From: Pseudoscleropodium purum
Taxonomy: Eukaryota > Streptophyta > Bryopsida > Hypnales > Brachytheciaceae
Direction: 5' to 3'
DNA: 64,000 nucleotides
NCBI GenBank assembly: GCA_963969395.1
Contig: OZ017805.1
Span: 744,001 to 808,000, forward strand
Position numbers and translations under genes: made by a program. Positions within the stretch are counted from its first letter, which is position 1. Every line of letters begins with the position of its first letter. A model generated the notes under the pieces. The model was not told the DNA's origin. It saw only the letters and a program-made list of their open reading frames with translations, and made no database searches. This document shows, piece by piece, positions 34,260-46,161 of the stretch.

Positions 34260-36880
34260 GTTCCATATGAATTTTTCCTTTGAATTTAAAAATTTGGGTA
34301 TAAATTTATATTCTTTACTCTTTTCAATACTCTAACCTTTCAATAGTTAGAAAATTGTTTTCTGTGTATTTTTGTTCATGAATATATTATAAGTTTTAAA
34401 TTTCATCTTTGAGCTATGAAATGCAAACATATTACAATCATTCAATATCACATTAGTATCCATCATGCATTTGTAGTTCTATTTTCATCCAAGGACTTGC
34501 AATTTCATTTACATTTTTTTTTCTTAATATAAATTTTAATAGCAAAAAAACTTCATAGATTGTCATCAATCTTCAGCCTAAATATTTTTATGTGGTGCAC
34601 TGTGGCAATATGAAGCTACAAAAAGGCCCCACTCTCAATGGATTAATTCATGAGTTTGGGCCGGGTAATAATATTGTAGGCAGGTATGTATTATAGTCAG
34701 ATATAGTTATTGGGGTCCAAGGTAACAAGATGGGTATAGATACTAGTAGTAGACTTCAACACAGGTAAGGATATTGAGCGTGGATAAGGTTATCAAGGTT
34801 CAAGGTAACAAAGGATAGGGTTTGGAGCTTAGTAATTTTTACACTTTGTTTTCTCTCCTTCGTCATCTGTTCTTTTGCTCAGATTCCTCCATTTTCTATC
34901 TTAGCTTGTTTATAAGGTTCTATTTTCTCTTTGTCGACTTTCCTGAGGTTCAAACTATGGTTTCACTCTTGTTTATAATTTTTTTGAGAATTGGTGCTTG
35001 GTGTTTCAACTTTGTCATTGAAAATTGGTGCAAGCGTGTTTAGAGTTCTGTTGTGGTGGATGTTTCTAGAGGTTTGGTGCTATGTGGAGTTCCGTGTGGG
35101 TGGAGGTGGTAAATTTTGATGTTGTCTAGAGGTTTGGCAGTGTAGTATCTTCGTTGACCCCAAGCTACTTGGAGTTCCCAATTTTCTCTTGAATTGTATT
35201 TTTGAGGTTTATTATCTTCAACATTTAGTTCAATGAGGTTTGGATTAAGATCGTTGCTTTATCCACCTTTTTAAAAACACATCATGTTTGTGGGTTTTTT
35301 GGGGTGTGTTTAGAAGCTTTGTGTTCTGGAATGATGCATTTCAGTTTTGGCACTCAATGTGTGGAGTTTAGTTTAGAGTTGAGGTTTGGAGATTTGTGTT
35401 GTGATTCAATTTCCCTGTTTGGCGTTGTAGACGTCTTTTCTCTCCTTCATTGTCATCTTTCTGCTCTGCTCTTTCCTACGCTTAAATCCTAATTGAGAAA
35501 TTCATTGTCCTAATAAAGACAAGATTGTAGAATGAGTTAAGTATGACATGAAATGAAATTTCAATCTTCAAATATTACGGGGAGTGATGGTCACAATCCC
35601 TATTGTAAAGAGTGTGACAAATGTCTCTTAGTTGTCCACTGTAGTTATTTGCATTCTCTAGACCAAATAGTTGCATTTCACAACATGATATGACCATGAG
35701 GAAGTGTTACACATTTCCTTCATTTTGCATTTTATCACAAGTACACCAATTCATAGTACTAAGCATATATTTTGGATAGCTTGTCATCTTGAAGGGTTCA
35801 AACCTATATGGTGTTTTCATTGTTGTGTGAGTTTCAAGAATCAAGGACCAGCCTCAACATTGTAGTAGCAGCAATTACAGTGCTTGAGGTGAGAGATCGC
35901 AACAAATTGTTTAAAGTAAGATCATTTTGTTTTTGTTGTGATCCTTATTTATGTGGCATGAGGAGGTTGGAAAATTGTTTTTAGTTAAGGATTACTTTAT
36001 GTCAAACATGTAAAGAAGTTTCTATAATTTATAGTTGCAATTTCTTGAACTTTGTAGTTGACAAGGGAATAAGAATTCGTGTCTTATTTCTGATTTCCTT
36101 GTTGAAATTGGATGGAGTTTCTGCAAATAACCATTTCTTCAAATTCAATTTTTGTGGTTGCAACTCCTCTCTTTTAGTTGCTTTGTACTAGTGTGTCAAA
36201 CACATTGTAAAATCTTCATACATTAAAATAGAGGATTTTAAACAAACATTTTCCTCGAAGTTGTTCTTCTCATCTTCTTGAATTTTTGTGCTTAAATCCT
36301 AAACCGCTTTGCTCCATCTTTCCTATGCGTAGGGTTTGGAGTGGTTTGCTAAGGCTCTACTTAGGGTCTGTTGCTAGCTTACAAGAGTTTCCTTTGGATC
36401 TATTGTTGGCTTACAAGGGTTTGCTTAGGGTTTGGGATTTGTAATAACTTGAACTTTTTAATTGAAAGAAACCTGCTTTCTAAGGAGAGAAAACACATAC
36501 ATACGTTATTAATTGGATTCCAATTGTTTATATTGTTTATAGAAAGCTTAAGAAGACGGCACAATCACCAACATTAGAAGAAAATATGATTCAACAGAAT
36601 TACAACCTTCTAAAAAATCTCAATTGTTTGAAAAGGCTCACATGCATTGTCACCACAGATCTGTGAATCCCTAGTACCCTAAGCCTGAAGCCAAAAGCTA
36701 TGTTTAATAACATAATTTGGAGAATGCCACTTTGCTACTTCTTCATAAGCATTTAAGATTAGGGTTTGAGGGTGAAAATTAGGACACTAGATTCAATATA
36801 CAAGTTGAACCTTAAACGTTGAACCCTCAATCTACAAATTAGCTTAAGACAACCTAATCTGTCTAATGTATGGTTCATTA
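34260..36880. other. Intergenic DNA, partly T/C-rich
   Basis: Nothing certain. Two T-rich, Leu/Phe-rich open frames (34,822-35,043 and 35,304-35,492) share TTTTCTCTCCTTC(G/A)T(C/T)(A/G)TC and so probably belong to a repeated, transcribed-leader-like sequence, not to separate genes. Confidence 0.4.
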
Positions 36881-36903
36881 AGACGAACAAATTTTTGTTA
36901 ATT

Positions 36904-37110
36904 ACTTGCAAATTAGCTCAACTCGAGCTTAATTGCAAGACCAACTAAAGCTCCTAATAGATCCAAAGAGTCTGCGCTAAGTTACTTGCAATTTATTTTG
37001 AGTCGAGCTAAACTATAAGACCAACTAAAGCTCCCACCAAATCCATAGAGTCTATGCTAAGTCACTTGCAGTTTAGCTTGACTTAAGCTAAATTGCAAGA
37101 CCAACTCACG
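36904..37110. repeat. TTTAGCTC hairpins, 80-bp period, three units
   Basis: ACTTGCA starts units at about 36,904, 36,984 and 37,064. The third carries arms CTTGCAGTTTAGCTT and AAGCTAAATTGCAAG around GACTT (37,065-37,099), 14 of 15 positions paired. Spacers share ACCAACTAAAGCTCC. Single related palindromes follow near 37,276 and 37,444. The group lies 5' of the plus-strand ParB-like paralogue. Confidence 0.9.
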
Positions 37111-37559
37111 ATCCGAATTTCAAATCATTTGTAAAGGACAGCTACAAATACTAAAAAATAATAAAAGGAACAAGAAAGTATACAAATAAAATTACAACAA
37201 AAATCTCTTAAAGGCTTAACTGCACGTTGACCTACATATGATCACATCCTGATAGGATCAAATGTCTAGTAGTTTAGTTCAATTCAAGCTAAAGTGCTAA
37301 CTACTCTAATAACCGTAGAAACAATCGAATGATAGAAAATCAATTGCGATCTTGTTAATAGTGCACTCGGAGAACTAAAATATAAGAACATACAAAAGCA
37401 AAGAAGAGCTAGAAATCGAATTAAACATTTGATTGAATGTCACTAATTAGCTCAACCCAAGCTAAATTGATAGATTAACTAACATTCGTTTATTTAAACG
37501 TAGAGTAGAAGACCAAATTGAGAAGCTCAATATGTACTTCTAGAAATGTGAAGTTCAAA

Positions 37560-40410
37560 GCCCGGAAGATACCATGGGCCAAGATACTCATTGAAGGAGA
37601 GTACTAGAAGTTCAAGGAGCCCGAGAAAGTTGAGGCCTAGAGCCTACACATGGTGCTATTCACGAATTTAATTTGCTTCACCTATAAGTTCCACAATGCA
37701 CAAGCTTCCCTCAACCTCTCCTTTGAAGAGAAAATGAAGGATGCTAAGATTGATACCTATCTGATAGTGAAGGTGAAATGCATGACAATGATGCCTGCAA
37801 TTGAGAGAGCACAACAATGCCACTTTAGTATATGCGTAAATAGGCTTTTAATACAATTTACTTTGACCCCATTTATAAGGAGTCTAGAACCGATGCCCTA
37901 TTGCACAAAAATCAAAGAGCTCAAGGCTAAGATTGACGGAAAAGAATATGTCAACGTAAATGGGACTCTTTTTAATGGGAAGAAGCTAGAGAGTAGAATC
38001 CGGTCCCCCTTTAGTGACATGTACTAGCTACAAGCGAAGCTAAATATTTAAAAAGAAATACAAAGGCTATATTTAGTGAGTATTGATATGACAAATGTGG
38101 GTGCAAGTGAAGGTTCCAAAAGAAATAATGCGTAGGCCTCCACTGCCAGTTGAGGGAAGAAAAAAGGACAAGAGCAACAAAAAACCCCAACATCAAGAAT
38201 TGGCCGAAAATCTAAGGCAGCCTCCATAGAACCTACATCGTTTGAGGTCTCAGCAATAGTAGAAGGAAGTATTGTTGAGGAGATGGAGAACGTTCTACAC
38301 TCCAAAGCTACTAATAGAAACATTGATTATAAGTTTGTGAGTGAGGCATACAAATGGTTTTGGGCCACTTGCTAAGACGTCTATGTTTTCAAGGTTGATG
38401 AGAAATTCAAGATTGACATCAATAAATTCATCCTTGCCCCTTCTACATTTGGTCCAAAGAAAACAAGATCGTCAATGACATGGTCTATTACTTGGCTAAC
38501 ATTCCCAACAAGAGCACAAAACAAACATTGTGTATAATGCCCGTTGGTTTTAAGGAAAAACTAGCAAAATGGGGGGAACTATAGAAGTGCGATTTCTACA
38601 CTATTAACGGCCAACACAATGTGGAAGCCAGCAAGTTAATGGTGAAGGATAATAGCAAAATCAACGAGGAGATTAAAAAGCATTTCTAATAGTGGAGCTG
38701 CTTTATTGTGTGGTCGAATGACGCTCAAAAATTGAGGAATATTTCTACCTACTACAACCGCATGAACCACTTCGTGGTAGTGCAACCATCATAAGCAACA
38801 AACATCCTTGGGGTGTGAATAGTCTGGAGGGAAATGGGTTCCCTTCAAAATCCAAGCCTTCTAAAATCTGTAGGTGTGGTCACTAAGAAAAGGACTATAG
38901 AAAACACAATAAATAGAAGTAAGTACCAGGTATATAATTCAATTCGAGGTGAGCGAAAGTGTTGGTGTTTGTCTTTTATTTAATTGCTTGGAGTTAATTT
39001 GAAGTGGTGATTGAGATATTTAGCTCTATTTGAGCTAATCTATAATTCCTTATATTCATCTTTTTATTTCTTGTAGAAGTTCGAAAAGGCAATGTAGGTG
39101 CGGTTTTCATTGATTGATGTAAACAAGAGCTTGAAGATGTCGAAGAAAAAAGACAATGCAGATAAGCTGAAGCTCATCAATGAATTGAAACTAATAACTA
39201 CCCTAGAAGAAGTGTACAAGTTGTGGAGCGATGTGATCACCAATGCTACGCATGGAGAGCTCATTAGTTCAGACATGGAGAAAAAATTCAATGCTAGGTA
39301 GGACTGGAATCTTGAGAGTTGCATACTCATGCCAGAATCCTTCAAGTTCCTTCGAAATTTGAGCTATGCCGAACTAGGGAAGCTTGCAAAGTATACTTTG
39401 GACATGGATGATGGGAAGCGCAAACACCCTTAGCTAAAAGTATCCATTAAGGCAATTGCAAAAGTACTTGACAGTCACTACTCAACAAAGGATTGGGTAG
39501 AATGGCATAAGCACAAGCAAATTGTGTGTTGTGAGCTTCACAAGATTGACCCATTGCTCGGACTCATGAATGCACTAAATGAGATCATTGCTCCCAATTA
39601 GCAAAAGTTCAAAAATGATTGTTGCATCACAAGAAGGACAATGGGCATCTTCCTTGATAGGCCTAGAGTAGCCTATTTCTCAAAGGCAAAGTAGAACAAG
39701 GCCAAGTTCAAGGCCATTAGTGACCTTGGTATTCAGACGATTGAGTTCTTCAAGGTTTTTCTTGAGCATAGGAATAAGTTTGTGAAGCCAATGATATTTG
39801 GCTTCTACCGCACTTACAACATCATAGAGAACTCTTTTTTGGATTGGACTACAAAATCATTTACAACAGAAATGGCACCTCGAATGATGCTGGGCATCAT
39901 GGACTTCCGGAACCCACTCGGATTGACAAAAAAGGCACTTTGAATATATAGTGCTTGTACTTTGTCAAAGTCATGACTTCTTTCGCTGAGGCAAAAAAGA
40001 CCACGTTTGAAGATACTCCATCTTGGCTCTTCATTTGCGGCAATGAGAAAAAAGAAGCCCAGGCCTTAGGCTTTGTTGAGTCCTACAATGTCCTTAGCAC
40101 GTTCAATGTTCACCACACCATATATGAACCGGGAAAGAACAAATGATTGGGAGATGTGTTTGCATCAAAGGCACCAAAGAATGTATTCTTGATGTTCTTG
40201 TAGAACGCCAAGAATTCCATTCAAATAAAGATTCCAACTAGGTTCCCATGTCCAGAATCAACGAGATATCTGAAGGCAAAGGCATACAATGAGCTTGAAT
40301 ATTGGATTCACAACACAGAATTGAAGATAGAGTTCTACTTATGGTTTGGTTTTCGGCATTTGCCAACGGCAAGCTTACTTTGCAATCATGGTATAACCAA
40401 CAACTACAAT
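37560..40410 (+). pseudogene. Decayed ParB/DGQHR-like paralogue with introns
   Basis: An open N-terminal block (37,650-38,027) is followed by EAYKWFWATC-DVYVFKVDEK near 38,345-38,400 and FYTINGQHNVEASKLMVKDN near 38,590-38,650. Then comes CFIVWSNDAQKLRNISTYYN-type sequence to about 38,790. These align in order with exon 1 of the 15-kb gene (FMIINGQHSITASKQL; LIVWTQDPNKL). An intron ends with TTATTTCTTGTAG at about 39,077. A later long block (39,098-40,400) includes LMPESFKFLRNLSYAELGKL, KHKQIVCCELHKIDPLLGLM and SWLFICGNEKKEAQALGFVE. Frameshifts and about a dozen stops, mainly TAG, are present. The longer C-terminal part has no clear counterpart in the 15-kb gene. Role unknown; inactive. Confidence 0.65.
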
Positions 40411-40461
40411 TTTTGGTAGAAACAAATATGTCTAGTTTGTAATGTACTATTGCATGTGTAT

Positions 40462-40625
40462 GTTTAGTTCAAGTTGAGCTAAATTGCAAGGTTCTCTCAT
40501 AATAAGCAAAGGAATGTTGTTAGACATTCCTATTTAGCTCAAGTTGATCTAAACTATAAGATTATCTCTTATTGAGTATTAGAAGACAATTGTGTATGTT
40601 TAGCTCAAACCAAGCTAAATTGTAC
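40462..40625. repeat. Three TTTAGCTC hairpins within a probable intron
   Basis: Palindromes at 40,462-40,486, 40,532-40,555 and 40,598-40,621 read TTTAGTTCAAGTTGAGCTAA, TTTAGCTCAAGTTGATCTAA and TTTAGCTCAAACCAAGCTAA. Spacing is about 68 bases. They separate two coding islands of the plus-strand locus. A similar single copy lies in the preceding intron near 39,029. Confidence 0.85.
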
Positions 40626-40679
40626 GTTTCTTCTTGTGTTTTACAAATAAATTGTGTAGATGTGTATGTAATAAGACTA

Positions 40680-41580
40680 GCGGGTCAAGCCAATTAGTGG
40701 TCAGAAATTTGCACCAAAGCCATGATAATGGACAAGGCTGATTTCTTAGAGAGTGGATACCCGCTAAAGGGAGAAAGTGGCACTTACAACTCATAGGCCG
40801 ATCCCTCGTCATCAAAGTACAAAATGAGGTCCAATCAAGATTCCTAACAAAGAAGATGTCAATTCTTACCTTTGATGAAGTTGAAGATATTTCCTCAGAA
40901 GAGGAAGAGGACAAAGATGTTGACGTAGATTACATAGATGAAGGAGGTCTAGATAATATAGTGACGCCAACTAGTTGTTCCTTAGGCGAGGTTCCAAGGT
41001 CCTTAAGATCTTCAATGTTGCCACCCTTGTCTTAGATGCCAAAGACTCCTCCAACATTTGGGCGGCCACAAAAGAAGAAGAAGAAGAGGGAAAGTATGAC
41101 AAGTGTAATGAAGCAACTTGTTGAATTTCAAAAACAGACCGCAAAGACTCTTTTGCACTTCTAGCTACAACAAGAGGTTGCTCAAAAAGATTCGGAGGAT
41201 CACTTTACATTGTTGAAAGCTAAATAGGCCAAAGAACAAGGTATTGTATAGAAATACGCAAGATTAGATGAAGCAAGAGTCAAAGAAGAACATGCAATTC
41301 CTGCAAGCCTTGTTCTATCCCAAAAACTTTCAACGTGTTGCGATGTTGCCACCCACCAAGCAACAACTATAGATCAAAGGTAGGCCTTTTAGATCAAACA
41401 ACAGTAGTACTTCAAGTGTCCCAACTCCTCCTCTTCTACTTGTTGAGGCATTGCTGCAACCCCCTCTTCCTCCAACATAACAACCGGTAACCCAATCCTC
41501 TCAACCTAGACAATTGCAAGTTCCAACATCTGTGGAGCCTAAAGTCGATCATGCAAGGATGACACCTATCTTGACCTAAG
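40680..41580 (+). pseudogene. Acidic/Lys-rich coiled-coil coding remnant
   Basis: A first block reads MDKADFLESGYPLKGESGTY near 40,728. In another frame MSILTFDEVEDISSEEEEDK starts near 40,858 and continues with FGRPQKKKKKRESMTSVMKQ, a nuclear-signal-like lysine run, then LVEFQKQTAKTLLHF and a Gln/Lys-rich helix. A Pro/Ser/Gln-rich stretch follows at 41,400-41,570. Stops are mostly TAG within Gln-rich context (for example LLHF-TAG-LQQEVAQKD). It lies downstream of the ParB-like paralogue and may be its C-terminal exons or a separate gene. Confidence 0.5.
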
Positions 41581-41979
41581 AGATCATGGTTGGCACAACT
41601 TGATCGTGTTTCTTCTGAGGGGGAACTTAGAAGTGCTTCTATTCTCACTACAAATCCACCAATAGGTTGTGCCCAATGATCTCTCATCCTTTTTGTAGTT
41701 TTAGCTCAGCTCAAGTTAAACTATTAGATAGAGGTATAGCTATAGTTTTTTTTACCATGTAGCATGCATTTTGGACAGAGTACCATTTTGCATTGGTGTC
41801 AACCGTGAATATAATAGTTTTCATTCCAAAGTTTGTAATTGTAAAACTCATTTTATGAGCATGTAAATATATTTCTTTCTCATAGAACATTATTTCCTCA
41901 TTCTTCAATGGCAAGCCTTGTAAATCTCAAAAACTTGCTTAAGTCATGTAAGCCTTCTACACAAAGTCTTTAGCAATTT

Positions 41980-42115
41980 GATGTAGATCCACTTGATGTG
42001 AATGAAACTAAGACGCCCTCTACCCATTCCAAAGATACTATAGAGTCCATGTCTATTTCGGATCTAACACCCGCAAGAAGCGACCTTGAGTATTCAAGTT
42101 CCACACAACAAAAGG
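41980..42115 (+). pseudogene. Short Ser/Thr-rich exon
   Basis: The frame LDVNETKTPSTHSKDTIESM and SISDLTPARSDLEYSSSTQQ ends at a good donor (CAAAAG|GTATAT). The preceding region has a TTTAGCTC-type palindrome near 41,701. It probably belongs to the gene that continues with the FCP1-like exon at 42,275. Confidence 0.45.
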
Positions 42116-42274
42116 TATATCGTGCTCTTCCTTTATTATTACCAGTTTCCATTCATGAGATTTGTTTCTTTGGGTTTTTGGGCTTTGACTTTTCTAGATA
42201 ATTTCACGTTACTTTCGCACTTAGACAAACTTCTTAATTGTAACAAGCTACGCATTTGCTAATTTTTTAGCAGG

Positions 42275-42945
42275 AATTTGTTCACACTATAGCTCATGAA
42301 GGATTGTCAATGAACGTACATCATGCATTGAGGTTGGTGGTGGCAAAGAAGTGGTTCAACGTCATCTTAGACATCAATGGAATTCTTTGTGTGGTCGAAG
42401 ACTAGAAGTCAAAGGGATCCATCAAAGAGTTCAACAACCAATCTGAGCCACATTCAACCACAATCATTGCAATTGTGGGGCCAAAAGCAATATATGTCCA
42501 ACCCAATTGCTTGGCTGTCTTAATTGAGTTAGATAAAATAGCTCACGTTTAGGTGTGGAGCTTGATGAAGAGAACCTCTGCAGAGAAAATCTTCAAATAT
42601 CTATTCTGCAATGGAAAAATGCCCATCCATGTTCTTGGCCAAGACTCTTGTAAGATTGTTAAGTGCTGGGATAGAGTTGGTCACTTGACTTCTTACAAAG
42701 AGCTAGGAACTAATAAAGATTTGTTCCTAAAATATATAGAGTCCATCTTCTTAGGCTTTAAGGGAGACTTTACTTGCATGAATACAATCATTGTGGATGA
42801 TAGCCTGTACAAGCACATTCTCAATAGCCTGGAGAACGTGGTACTTCTAGATTTTTGGACAAATGGGGGAACAAGGACAAAGATACGTTCTTCTTTAGTA
42901 TCCTACTTCTGTAGTTCAAGTGATTGCATGTCAATTGTAGTGTGA
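42275..42945 (+). pseudogene. FCP1/NLI-interacting-factor-like phosphatase domain remnant
   Basis: After an acceptor (TTTTTTAGCAG|GAATTTG) the frame reads FNVILDINGILCVVED, VWSLMKRTSAEKIFKYLF, KCWDRVGHLTSYKELG and NTIIVDDSLYKHILNSLENV. This order, a D-x-N-G motif, a VWS-(K/R)-T segment, a CWD segment and a (V/L)DDS-Y-K--LN motif, matches plant HAD-family FCP1-like proteins. In that subgroup 'LDVNGLL' replaces the DxDxT of active enzymes, so activity may be absent even in intact relatives (established family pattern, recalled). Two TAG stops (after VVED and after IAHV) interrupt the frame. It is 3' of the ParB-like paralogue and could be a separate captured gene. Confidence 0.7.
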
Positions 42946-43064
42946 GTCTCAAGTTATTCTACAAAAATGGTCTAGGAAGAATCAAGCAAAGGATGTTATG
43001 CGAAGAAAGGAATCATTGGGAATATAACAAGCTCATAAAGGTGGTTCATGGATCTACTAGTATT

Positions 43065-43185
43065 AGTTAGCTCAACGCGTAGAGGTATGTAGTTTAGCTC
43101 GGATCTCGCTAAACTATAGAATAGGTAGACAATAATTGGGTAGCTTTGGTATGTTTGCATTTAAGCTCAAGTTCAATTGATATGT
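43065..43185. repeat. TTTAGCTC-family hairpins in a probable intron
   Basis: A palindrome AGTTTAGC and GCTAAACT around TCGGATCTC lies at 43,091-43,115, with weaker copies near 43,068 and 43,163. They sit between the FCP1-like exon and the next coding island at 43,313. Confidence 0.75.
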
Positions 43186-43312
43186 TTCTCAAGGCTACTT
43201 CCTATAGTAGGGATGTACATTGAGCATTTCTCTAATGGGTTCTTGATCTAATACCCTAGTTTCTTGTATGTGTAAATGTTATATTGTCTAATAGACTTTC
43301 TTTTCTATACAA

Positions 43313-43870
43313 ATGGTGAACATGGCTATGTCTCTTGCATCCAATGAACACCTTCAATGTGTAGCCTCTATTGACTCCATACTTGATTACAGGCAATATG
43401 TGATTCTTATTACAAGGAACTTTTTATGTTCTGCACCAACTGTCAATTCAACTATGGACTTTTCTGTCAAGCCTATCGACAACGGGGTTGTTGATAGTCC
43501 TCTAGACCAAAGACGGTGCTTGTAGGTTTCTTGCTCACCATCACTACTGCACTCGAGGGACCTTTAAGAGTTGTTAGTGTCATTGACAGCTTCAAACATG
43601 TTGATTCAGAGGAGGCTTTACAAATACACAAATTACCCACTTTTTATCTCGAAGTTTGAACTTCAAGTGCAAAAATTGCCAATTAAGGTAGTTTTTGATG
43701 TAATAGATAAACCCACTAAGCTCCCTCGCCATCAGGCACCATTTCATGTGAATAGAGTAAAGAGTAAGTATGATGGACCTTTGTGTAGTCACTATTCTAC
43801 TCCAAGTTGGGATTCTAGGGAACAGAGGTTGTTACAAGTGCAAGGGAGGGAACAATGTCGGTAGTAGGGG
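43313..43870 (+). pseudogene. Coding remnant downstream of the FCP1-like exon
   Basis: An open block (43,313-43,525; ASNEHLQCVASIDSILDYRQ) follows a pyrimidine-rich stretch, and after a shift a second block (43,571-43,864; LFISKFELQVQKLPIKVVFD) is open. The two are plausible exons, but I recognise no family. Confidence 0.35.
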
Positions 43871-44064
43871 AAGATTAACAATGGCTATAGTCATGGATCA
43901 GAAATTTTGAAGGCTTAAAGGAAATTGAAGAGTACATTGCATACATGATAGCGGTTTGCTTATACTAGATGGTCAAATCATGTAGATATTGCGTACCTAC
44001 TAGTGTATAGATGTGTTGTATTCACTACATGCTATGGAATATTTAGAGGAATCTTTAACATACA

Positions 44065-44290
44065 TTAAAGAACAGGGTTGACAGGACAGTCGGACGTCCG
44101 AGACGTCCTGATGCGGACGCTGTGTCCGCAGTGTCCGCTGACATTCGCCCCGTCCGCCCTGTCTGCCCCGCCCGTTCGCCTTCCGACGACGGGAGGGACG
44201 CTGCATCCGCTGGCGTCCGTGAGGACAAACGTCTGGGTTACGGACGCTATTTTGGGGCGGACGTACTGATTTGTCAACCCTGTTAAAGAA
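44065..44290 (+). mobile_element. Complete GC-rich hAT-type MITE with 8-bp target duplication
   Basis: The element spans 44,073-44,282 (210 bp). It begins CAGGGTTGACA and ends TGTCAACCCTG, perfect 11-bp terminal inverted repeats. It is bordered on both sides by TTAAAGAA (44,065-44,072 and 44,283-44,290), an exact 8-bp duplication. TIRs beginning CAGGG and 8-bp duplications are typical of the hAT superfamily (established knowledge). The interior is GC-rich and full of CGGAC/GTCCG, unlike the surroundings, and encodes nothing credible; open frames within it are chance. A related degraded copy lies at 1,630-1,806. Confidence 0.93.
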
Positions 44291-44299
44291 TGTCTATCA

Positions 44300-45720
44300 T
44301 TGAATACTGCAAAGAAATATAATTTTGAATGCTATATAATTGTGTAGTTTAGATTCATATTTATTTTAGTGGTAGTACAAAGTGATATTCCATTGTGAAA
44401 TACAAATCCTTTTGTACAAATTGAAAGACTATTTAGTTTAAATTGTCATTTTTTATATTATTCATGCTTTGTTTCTCGTCCATTTTTAATATGTGGTGCA
44501 TCAAGACACTCCCATTTCACTGTAAAATTCTCCTTTTAGTGAGTATAGTATTTAGGAGGTTTCATTTATCATTTTTCATCAATGAAATTCAATTCTGGAA
44601 CCTATACATAGTTTTGAAATTTTGGTTTCAATTCAACATATATTACTCTCCAACTATTCGTTCCCAGTTTTATACTTTTTGTACTTAGTTTCATACTTTT
44701 GAATACACATTTGTACCTTGTTGTTTTTGTTTGTATTGATCCGAATCATCTTGGAAGATGTATTATCTTTATTTAGATTTTGATATGTAGAACCTTAAAT
44801 CTAAGGGAAGTTTTCCTTTTCATTTCTTACTTTGTTGCCATTTTTAAGAGCTAGTTTACTTTGGTGTTTGTGCAAGTAGGGATGTTTGCCTTCTTGTTTC
44901 CTATTGTGTATTCATATGAGTAGGGGTGTTTGCCTTCTAATTTCTTGTTATATAGGATGCCTAACTATAATATGTTTGTTCAACAATGCATCATCGATTA
45001 TTTTCCATTTTGTACCTCTACTCTAGTTTAATAATACATCACCAATTACTTCCCCTTCTATAGTACTAGAAATGATTCTTTGATTACTTCGACAAACTCT
45101 CATATTTCAAAGACACCAACATCTAAACAAGGCAATGTTGTGTACTACCTAGGATTTTATAGTATGCCGCGTATATCTACTACTACTTTTGTCAGGAGCA
45201 ACGATGCATTGTTTGAAAGAGCCCCTATAGTCTTGTGTAACTCGGTTAATCAATGAAGTTTTGTATCATTAGTTTCATTCTACTTCCTTTTAGTTCTAAT
45301 TCAATGAACATTGTTCAAATTCAATATTGTTCCAATTCAATGTTCCATTTCCTTTTAGTTCTATTCCTTTTAGATATGAGCATGTTGTTAGGATTTAGTT
45401 GTATCCTTTAAGATGCACAATGGATGCTTTGTATTTCAGGCGCTTACATTTTGTACTTTGATAGGATTGGAATTGAAGTTCAGGACATAATTCATTTCAA
45501 GTCACTATATAAGTTACCTCACCTCCTAGTACATCATCAATTTCTATATTGGTTCATCTACTTATTTTGTATTCTAAGTACCAATTGTACTTGGAGTGCT
45601 ATATTTGTACCAAGATTGGTGAGTGAAAGGAATAATTGTACAATACTACAATACCATCTTAGGGTTCTAATTGGTTTGAATAATGAAGATTGTACTAATT
45701 GCTACTAAGATATATGGTTC
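44300..45720. other. AT-rich spacer with TTTTGTAC motifs
   Basis: The open frames 44,443-44,688 and 45,424-45,708 are hydrophobic or AT-rich without motifs. TTGTAC and GTACAA recur here as in the other spacers of the 44-61 kb region. Confidence 0.4.
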
Positions 45721-45742
45721 AGAGTCTTCAAACTGCAATTAC

Positions 45743-45940
45743 TTCAAAGAATGTAGTGATTGTATTATTTGTAGTAGGACAACTTCACACTTAGTTCAAA
45801 GAGTGTAGTGATTGTATTGTTTGTAGTAGGACAATTTTACACTTAGTTCAAAGAGTGTAGTGATTGTATTGTTTGTAGTAGGACAATTTTACACTCAATT
45901 CAAAGAGTTTCGTGATTCCACTGTTTATAGTATGACAACT
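45743..45940 (+). repeat. Tandem 52-bp repeat, four units
   Basis: TTCAAAGA(A/G)TGTAGTGATTG starts units at 45,743, 45,795, 45,847 and 45,899, exactly 52 bases apart. The middle units are nearly identical. Each carries TACACTTAG ... GAGTGTAG, a small inverted repeat. Confidence 0.9.
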
Positions 45941-46161
45941 TTATTTGTACCAGTTGTGGTGAATGAAAAGAATTTTCTTACAGTGTTGCAGTACCATCTT
46001 ATAGTTGCACAATACAAACAATACTAATTGTTACCGGGGTACATGGTTCAGAGTTCTCAAACTACAATTAGTTCAAAGAATTTAGTGTTTGGAGTGTGTG
46101 AATTTACATGTTATACAACTATGTACGTTGTTCTATACATTGAGTCTCACATTTAATACGT

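Noticed and set aside
31139..41580. Nuclear genetic code with TAG reassigned to glutamine
   Set aside because: TAA, TGA and frameshifts also occur in the remnants, and the best-preserved gene uses CAG and CAA for Gln with no TAG in frame. Methylation-driven decay is simpler.
44000..44277. Three open frames of 63-70 codons over the MITE
   Set aside because: They fall mostly inside the GC-rich MITE, which lacks stops by composition only.
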